64,000 nt of DNA. Source: Microbacterium suaedae. Lineage in GTDB: Bacteria; Actinomycetota; Actinomycetes; Actinomycetales; Microbacteriaceae. The position numbers and the translations under genes are program-made. This document shows positions 59,728-64,000 of the stretch, one piece after another. The stretch is taken from contig NZ_PNFD01000001.1 in NCBI RefSeq assembly GCF_003254645.1, forward strand, positions 930,001-994,000, read 5' to 3'. The notes below the pieces were generated by a model. It made no database searches. It was not told the DNA's origin and worked only from the letters and a program-made list of their open reading frames with translations. Each line of letters opens with the position of its first letter. The stretch's first letter is position 1.

Positions 59728-60135
59728 GTGGGCAAGAACTACGTAGACATCGAAGACGACCAGGGCGGCGTCCTGCGCTATCGCAAGCACGCCAATGGCC
59801 GAGGCCTTGTCGCGCATGGCGCGAAGGTCGCCGCGACGGCCCGCGTCGAAGCCGGCGCGTACATCGAGCCGCACGCGCGCGTGCTCGAAGGCGCGCAGAT
59901 CGCCGCAGGCGCCTGGATCGAACCGGGCGCGGTCATCGGACCGGGCGCAGTGATCGACGCAAATGCGCACATCGGCCCCGAGGCCGCCGTCGGCGCGAAG
60001 GCGAAGATCGGCGTTCGCAGCCAGATCGGACGTGGCGCTCAGGTCGCCGGTGGCTCCCTCATCGGCGACGACGAGACGATCCGCGACGGCGCGAAGGTCG
60101 CCACCGACCGCCGAGGCTTTCATCTCGCGGCCTGA
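59728..60135 (+). CDS. left-handed beta-helix (hexapeptide-repeat) protein
   Basis: A 135-residue protein. After about 30 residues (MGKNYVDIEDDQGGVLRYRKH) come some twelve hexapeptide units of the form (I/V/A)GxGAx: VAHGAKVAATARVEAGAYIE, IAAGAWIEPGAVIGPGAVIDANAHIGPEAAVGAKAKIG. This is a left-handed beta-helix of acyltransferase type, but the length is short and no catalytic His or acceptor domain is evident, so it may be structural. GTG start with GGAAGGA upstream. It is monocistronic, ending in a strong terminator. Confidence 0.75.
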   Translation: MGKNYVDIEDDQGGVLRYRKHANGRGLVAHGAKVAATARVEAGAYIEPHARVLEGAQIAAGAWIEPGAVIGPGAVIDANAHIGPEAAVGAKAKIGVRSQIGRGAQVAGGSLIGDDETIRDGAKVATDRRGFHLAA

Positions 60136-60154
60136 CACGGCGATCCCCCGACCA

Positions 60155-60192
60155 CGAAGGGCCGCTCACTCGTCAGAGTGAGCGGCCCTTCG
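60155..60192 (+). terminator. strong hairpin terminator after the beta-helix gene
   Basis: CGAAGGGCCGCTCACT pairs perfectly over 16 bp with AGTGAGCGGCCCTTCG around a six-base loop, 20 nt after the stop codon. No T-run follows, as is common in actinobacteria. Confidence 0.85.
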
Positions 60193-60203
60193 CACATCGC
60201 CCG

Positions 60204-60286
60204 AACACAACGCAGTCAATACGGGCTGCGAGGTTTCGGTTCCCGGCCGCACGGCTGAATCGGCCGCGAATCGACTGCGTTGTGTT
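60204..60286. repeat. 83-nt palindromic element, family B, copy 4
   Basis: AACACAACGCAGTCAATACG at the left and CGAATCGACTGCGTTGTGTT at the right. It lies between the ends of the convergent beta-helix and esterase genes, three bases from the esterase stop. Confidence 0.85.
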
Positions 60287-60288
60287 GG

Positions 60289-61248
60289 TCAGACGCGCTC
60301 GCGCAGCCAGTCGAGCTGGATCCTCCGCTGGAGCGCCCCGCCGCCTTCATGCCCGTTGTACGGGTACACCTCGATCTGCCGGTCGTCGGACGCCCACGCG
60401 TTGAAGGCGCCGAACACCGTCGACGGCGGGCAGACCTGGTCCATGAGAGCGACCGAGAAGATCGTCGGCGCCGTCGCGCGGGTCGCGAGATTCACGCCGT
60501 CGAAGTACTGCAGCGTGCGGAAGGTCTCGTCGACGCGGTCCCTGTGCGCCGTGAGGTACGAGACGATCTCGGAATACGGCGCTGCGTCGGTGACCGACGT
60601 CGCGCGCGGAAAATCGCAGAGGAACGGCACATCGATGATCGCGCCGGCAACACCTTCGCCGAGCGCCGTCGCCGCGATGCCGATCCCGCCGCCCTGGCTT
60701 CCGCCCGCGGTGAAGACGGGAACCCCCGGCGCGAGCTCGCGCGCGACGTCGATCGCGAGCGCCGCGTCGGTGAATACGCGACGGTAGAAGTACGTCTCGG
60801 GAGAACGAACGCCGCGCGTCATGCTGCCGGGTGCTGCCGGATCGGATCCGTGCGGGTCGGCCGTGTCACCGGGCGACCACTGCCCGTACCCCTGCCCGCG
60901 GGTGTCGACCTTGAGGTGCCCGTAGCCGGCGAGCGCCCACTCAGACTGCTGGTGCGCGAAGCCGCGCCCGCCCGAATATCCGATGAACTCGACCACGATC
61001 GCCGTCGGATCCGCGTGCGCGGGGCGGTGGTACCACGCCGATATCGGATCCCCCGCGAAGCCCGAGAATGTCACATCGCTCGTGTCGACGAGAGTGAGCC
61101 CGTTGTCGACCTCGCGCGCGTAGGTCTCACCGTGCGCCGCGCGGCTGCCCTCGAGCGTGCTCGCCCAGAACTCGTCGAAGTCGTCGGGGACGACCTGGTC
61201 GGAATGACGCCCGCGCAACTCTGCAAGCGGGAGATCGAAATGTGCCAC
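60289..61248 (-). CDS. CE7-family acetyl (xylan) esterase / cephalosporin-C deacetylase
   Basis: A 319-residue esterase of family CE7. The landmarks are clear: VPDDFDEFWASTL near residue 20, VVEFIGYSGGRGF, the RGQGYG motif (DTRGQGYGQWS) near 117, the nucleophile in TAGGSQGGGIGIAA near 182 (GxSQG), Asp in SVALMDQVCPP near 270, and His in YNGHEGGG near 300. No signal peptide, so it probably acts on imported acetylated oligosaccharides. GTG 61248 with AGAGGAA upstream. It diverges from the sensor-domain gene at 61463. Confidence 0.92.
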   Translation of the reverse strand: MAHFDLPLAELRGRHSDQVVPDDFDEFWASTLEGSRAAHGETYAREVDNGLTLVDTSDVTFSGFAGDPISAWYHRPAHADPTAIVVEFIGYSGGRGFAHQQSEWALAGYGHLKVDTRGQGYGQWSPGDTADPHGSDPAAPGSMTRGVRSPETYFYRRVFTDAALAIDVARELAPGVPVFTAGGSQGGGIGIAATALGEGVAGAIIDVPFLCDFPRATSVTDAAPYSEIVSYLTAHRDRVDETFRTLQYFDGVNLATRATAPTIFSVALMDQVCPPSTVFGAFNAWASDDRQIEVYPYNGHEGGGALQRRIQLDWLRERV

Positions 61249-61322
61249 CTGGGTTCCTCTCGTCACGGCGAGCGTATCGCCCGCGCGGCGACGTGAGGCG
61301 CGGACCCGGCGGCGTCGGCGCA

Positions 61323-61402
61323 GGATTCCTCGGAGAATCGCCGATTCTGCGGAGGTGATCGGCCGTGCGGATCCGTGGGTTCGGAGATTCTCCGTCGTTC
61401 CG
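61323..61402. repeat. imperfect palindrome, possible relative of family E
   Basis: CGGAGAATC (61331-61339) pairs with GATTCTCCG (61386-61394), and the flanks pair partly. The left half, GCGGAGG and neighbours included, resembles the element at 10410-10486. It sits in the divergent gap between the CE7 esterase and the sensor-domain gene. Confidence 0.5.
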
Positions 61403-61462
61403 AACCAGCGGCCTGCGCCGCCCCGCGCGAGGCGGCGAAGCGGCGCCGAATAGGCTGGGCGC

Positions 61463-62173
61463 ATGGCGCAGAAGAAGGCACCCCGCGGCGGCAGGCCGCG
61501 GGCGGGATCTACGAAGGGATCCGCCCCGCGACGCGGGCGTCCCCCACAGAACCAGCCCGCGCCGCGCGAAGCTCCCGCCCGGCTGCCGGTGTTCCGCCTC
61601 GGCACGATTCCCGGCGCGACGCCGGGAAAGTGGATCGAGCGCTGGCGGACGCAGCGCCCCTACCAGCGAATCGAACTCGAGCAGCTCGATGTCGCCACGC
61701 AGCTCGATGCCCTCCGCGACGGCCTGGTCGACGCGGCGATCTGCCGTCTCCCGATGGCCGACGACGATCTGCACATCGTGGGGCTGTACGACGAGATCGT
61801 GGTCGTCGTGATCGCCGCAGACTCCCACCTCACGGTGGTGGAAGAGCTCGAACCCGGCGACCTCGCGGGCGAGGTCCTGATCACGCCCCGCGACGACGTG
61901 CTCGGGCCGCTCGATCTGCCGACCGAGGCACCGGCCTTCGACCCCGTCGCGACGACCGAGGACGCGATCGCTACGGTGGCGTCGGGCGTCGGCATCGTCG
62001 TCGTGCCGATGTCACTCGCCCGCCTGCATCATCGTCGCGATGTGACCTTCCGGCCGCTCGCGGGCGCCCCCGCCTCCCGGGTCGTGCTCGCGTGGCTGCG
62101 GCGGCGCGACGACGAGGACGTGCAGGCTCTCGTCGGCATCACCCGGGGCCGTACGGCGCGCTCGTCGCGCTGA
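61463..62173 (+). CDS. LysR-type substrate-binding domain protein without HTH, with basic RGRP tail
   Basis: A 236-residue protein. Residues 1-45 are basic and disordered, with GGRPRAG and RRGRPPQ, which resemble AT-hooks. From about 45 a LysR effector domain follows (FRLGTIPGATPGKWIERWR, LEQLDVATQLDALRDGLVDAAICRLP, LYDEIVVVVIAADSHL, VASGVGIVVVPMSLARLHHRRDVTFRPL). The usual winged helix is absent, so it either binds DNA through the AT-hook-like tail or acts as a ligand-binding partner. ATG 61463 has TAGGCT six bases upstream, a leaderless start. Similar proteins exist in related actinobacteria, but their job is unclear to me. Confidence 0.78.
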   Translation: MAQKKAPRGGRPRAGSTKGSAPRRGRPPQNQPAPREAPARLPVFRLGTIPGATPGKWIERWRTQRPYQRIELEQLDVATQLDALRDGLVDAAICRLPMADDDLHIVGLYDEIVVVVIAADSHLTVVEELEPGDLAGEVLITPRDDVLGPLDLPTEAPAFDPVATTEDAIATVASGVGIVVVPMSLARLHHRRDVTFRPLAGAPASRVVLAWLRRRDDEDVQALVGITRGRTARSSR

Positions 62174-62193
62174 GCGCGACGAGCGCGCCCGGG

Positions 62194-62334
62194 TCAGTCG
62201 GTCGCCGGATCCTCGCCGCCCTCGGGATAGGAGGTCGTCTCGGGGCGGGCGACGAGGAAGCCGATGCTCCCGAGCAGGCCGCCCCAGATGACCACGGCCG
62301 CGATGACGAGGAACAGGATGGCGACGGCGCTCAT
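62194..62334 (-). CDS. metS: MetS, small subunit of the methionine/alanine importer
   Basis: A 46-residue single-helix protein (MSAVAILFLVIAAVVIWGGLLGSIGFLV) with an acidic tail ending PEGGEDPATD. Small size, one helix and an ATGA overlap with the NSS transporter gene match MetS of Corynebacterium glutamicum, which is needed for MetP activity. The ATG at 62334 is inside the transporter stop. Confidence 0.85.
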   Translation of the reverse strand: MSAVAILFLVIAAVVIWGGLLGSIGFLVARPETTSYPEGGEDPATD

Positions 62335-63899
62335 CGGGCGCCTCCCTTCACACGGAGCTGCTCGTTCGTGGGCCACGCCTCGAACTTGTCGGGGTCATGG
62401 CGCCACGTGATGAGCGGCAGGATGATGGCGGCGGCGAGGGCGACGACGATGCTGCCCCACCCGGCGACGCCGAGGTACCAGGCGTCGTACCCCTCGTATC
62501 CGTTGGTGACGAGCTCGACGATCTTCGCCACGAGGATGTAGGTGAGCACGGCCGGCGCGAGCAGACCGGCGAAGAAGATCCAGAGCTTGCCGACGCGGAA
62601 CGTCGACACCGCGTTGAGATGCTTCGCCAGTTCGCCGCCGCGCCCCTTCACCCAGATGACGATGACGGTCATGACGATCGCCGAGGCGACGATGCCGATG
62701 TTGTTCGTCCACTGGTCGATCGTGTCGAGGGCTGTGAGGCCCGACGTCGTGCCGAGCAGCAGGATCGAGATCAGCGCGAGAATCGCGATGCCCCCGACGG
62801 CCTGACCGCGCGTGAGACCGAACTTGTCGCGGATCGCCGCGATGACGACCTCGAGGATCGAGATGAGCGAGGTGAGCCCCGCGAGGGTGAGCGTGCCGAA
62901 GAACAGCACACCGACCCAGGCACCGCCCGGGATCTCGCTGACGATCGCGGGGAAGGTCATGAACGCGAGCCCGACGCCGGCGAGCCCGTCGAGATCACCG
63001 ACGGTGACGCCCTGCTGGTACGCGAAGAAGCCGAGAGTGGAGAACACACCGATGCCGGCGAGGATCTCGAAGGAAGAGTTTCCGAAGGCGACCACGAATC
63101 CTGCGCCCGTCATGTTCGACCGACGACGACGGTACGAGGCGTAGGTGATCATGATGCCGAAGGCGATCGACAACGAGAAGAACACCTGGCCGTACGCGGC
63201 GATCCACACGCCCGGATCCGTGAGCGCGGCGAAGTCGGGCGAGAAGAACTCGTTGAGCCCCTCGAGCGCCCCGGGCAGGAACAGCGCGCGGATCACGAGC
63301 ACGAGGAAGGTGACGATGAGCAGCGGGATGATGACGATGTTCGCCCGCTGAACGCCCTTCACAACGCCCGCACCCATGATCACGAGCGCGATGATCCACA
63401 TCAGCACGAGCGGGATCAGCACGCCCGGCACGAAGTCGAAGGTCGCGGGTTCGCCGGCGACCTGCAGATAGTCGGCGACGAAGAAGGTCGTCGTATCGGA
63501 TCCCCACCGCTCGTCGAACGCGAAGACGAAGTAGCTCGCCGCCCACGCGAGCACGCCCGTGTAGTAGATCGCGATGAGAGCCGCGATGGCGACCTGGAAC
63601 CACCCGACGCTCTCGCCCAGCTTCCCGCCGAGGCGCCGCAGCGCGAGCGGAGCCGAGCCGCGGAATCGGTGGCCGATCGCGTAGTCGAGGAACAGGATCG
63701 GGATTCCCGCCGTGATGAGCGCCACGAGGTACGGGATGAGGAAGGCGCCGCCGCCCGACTCGTATGCAACTCCGGGGAAGCGCCAGATGTTTCCGAGGCC
63801 CACGGCGGAGCCGATCGCGGACAGGATGAAGCCCACCTGGCCCGTCCATTGCTCACGCTCGGGGACGGCAGCGGTGTTCGTGTGCTGAGATCGCGACAT
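62331..63899 (-). CDS. metP: MetP, sodium-dependent methionine/alanine importer (NSS family)
   Basis: A 522-residue neurotransmitter:sodium symporter-family transporter with about 12 helices. The unwound first helix carries GFILSAIGSAVGLGNIWRFPGVAYESGGGAF (sodium and substrate site near residues 25-55). YGQVFFSLSIAFGIMITYASY is helix 6, and the eighth-helix region carries ISILEVVIAAIRDKFG. It is larger than minimal prokaryotic NSS proteins. The coupled metS gene identifies it as MetP. AAGGAGC precedes the ATG at 63899. Confidence 0.9.
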   Translation of the reverse strand: MSRSQHTNTAAVPEREQWTGQVGFILSAIGSAVGLGNIWRFPGVAYESGGGAFLIPYLVALITAGIPILFLDYAIGHRFRGSAPLALRRLGGKLGESVGWFQVAIAALIAIYYTGVLAWAASYFVFAFDERWGSDTTTFFVADYLQVAGEPATFDFVPGVLIPLVLMWIIALVIMGAGVVKGVQRANIVIIPLLIVTFLVLVIRALFLPGALEGLNEFFSPDFAALTDPGVWIAAYGQVFFSLSIAFGIMITYASYRRRRSNMTGAGFVVAFGNSSFEILAGIGVFSTLGFFAYQQGVTVGDLDGLAGVGLAFMTFPAIVSEIPGGAWVGVLFFGTLTLAGLTSLISILEVVIAAIRDKFGLTRGQAVGGIAILALISILLLGTTSGLTALDTIDQWTNNIGIVASAIVMTVIVIWVKGRGGELAKHLNAVSTFRVGKLWIFFAGLLAPAVLTYILVAKIVELVTNGYEGYDAWYLGVAGWGSIVVALAAAIILPLITWRHDPDKFEAWPTNEQLRVKGGAR

Positions 63900-63960
63900 T
63901 GCGCTCCTTGGAAGGTCTGGCGGCGTCCGGGTCCGCCCCGGCGCCGGTGCCGTGCCAGAA

Positions 63961-63988
63961 AGAGTACGACGAACCCCCGACGTTCCAA
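63961..63988 (-). promoter_or_regulatory. promoter of metP-metS
   Basis: On the minus strand TTGGAA (63988-63983), 16 bases, TACTCT (63966-63961), leaving a leader of about 55 nt before the metP ATG. No S-box or other methionine riboswitch is visible in the leader. Confidence 0.55.
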
Positions 63989-64000
63989 CAGATCCCCGCG

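Overview
The window is a 64 kb piece of a high-GC Gram-positive chromosome, most likely from the Microbacteriaceae and close to Microbacterium. This is inferred from the GC-rich codon use, frequent GTG starts, the CsoR-CopZ-CopA and CueP/DUF6153 copper genes, the MetP-MetS pair, a fused ECF ATPase, and an LSSTG-type surface anchor. No rRNA, tRNA, CRISPR array or insertion sequence was recognised.

Layout. 1-7.9 kb: the start of putA diverging from a LysR gene, then an ABC exporter next to its two-component system, and a NUDIX gene. 8-11.8 kb: the csoR-copZ-copA copper operon and a small esterase. 11.8-16.7 kb: one huge secreted pectin enzyme (CE12 esterase plus PL11 lyase) with a clear promoter and operator. 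16.7-17.2 kb: two tiny membrane proteins. 17.2-24.2 kb: an accessory island of lower GC, flanked by an exact 44-bp direct repeat and by a decayed partial copy of the neighbouring ecfT. It carries an ECF sigma factor, its membrane partner and a secreted crystallin-like protein on one strand. On the other strand a tightly coupled five-gene operon encodes a secreted 162-aa protein, a lipoprotein, a periplasmic adaptor, an ABC ATPase and a MacB-like permease. 24.2-30.5 kb: an ECF transporter (T, fused A1A2, S) with a tandem HAD protein, diverging from a LacI regulator that has two identical operators. 30.7-40.6 kb: an ABC-F protein, CueP and DUF6153, an Lhr helicase coupled to a Nei glycosylase, and a BASS/ACR3 transporter. 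40.7-45 kb: a second copper ATPase under its own CsoR box, a PadR-hydrolase pair and a rhodanese. 45-54 kb: a 1992-aa cell-wall protein diverging from a MalT-like LuxR regulator. 54-60 kb: an acetolactate synthase coupled to an AraC regulator, an aminoglycoside-phosphotransferase-like gene, a YcaQ-like gene and a beta-helix protein. 60-64 kb: a CE7 esterase, a LysR sensor-domain protein without HTH, and the MetSP importer.

Two genome-wide themes stand out. First, several families of fixed-length palindromic elements (56, 83 and 85 nt, plus singletons of 59 and about 77-80 nt) lie between genes and, in phase, inside copA, lhr, the tandem HAD gene and the ABC-F gene. They resemble in concept the protein-coding palindromic elements of Rickettsia, but I do not recognise these families. 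Second, many genes begin 6-7 nt after a NANNNT box, often TAGCGT, which indicates widespread leaderless transcription and fixes several start codons.

The copper genes form a dispersed regulon: CsoR boxes precede csoR-copZ-copA and the distant CopB-type ATPase, and CueP/DUF6153 lie between them.
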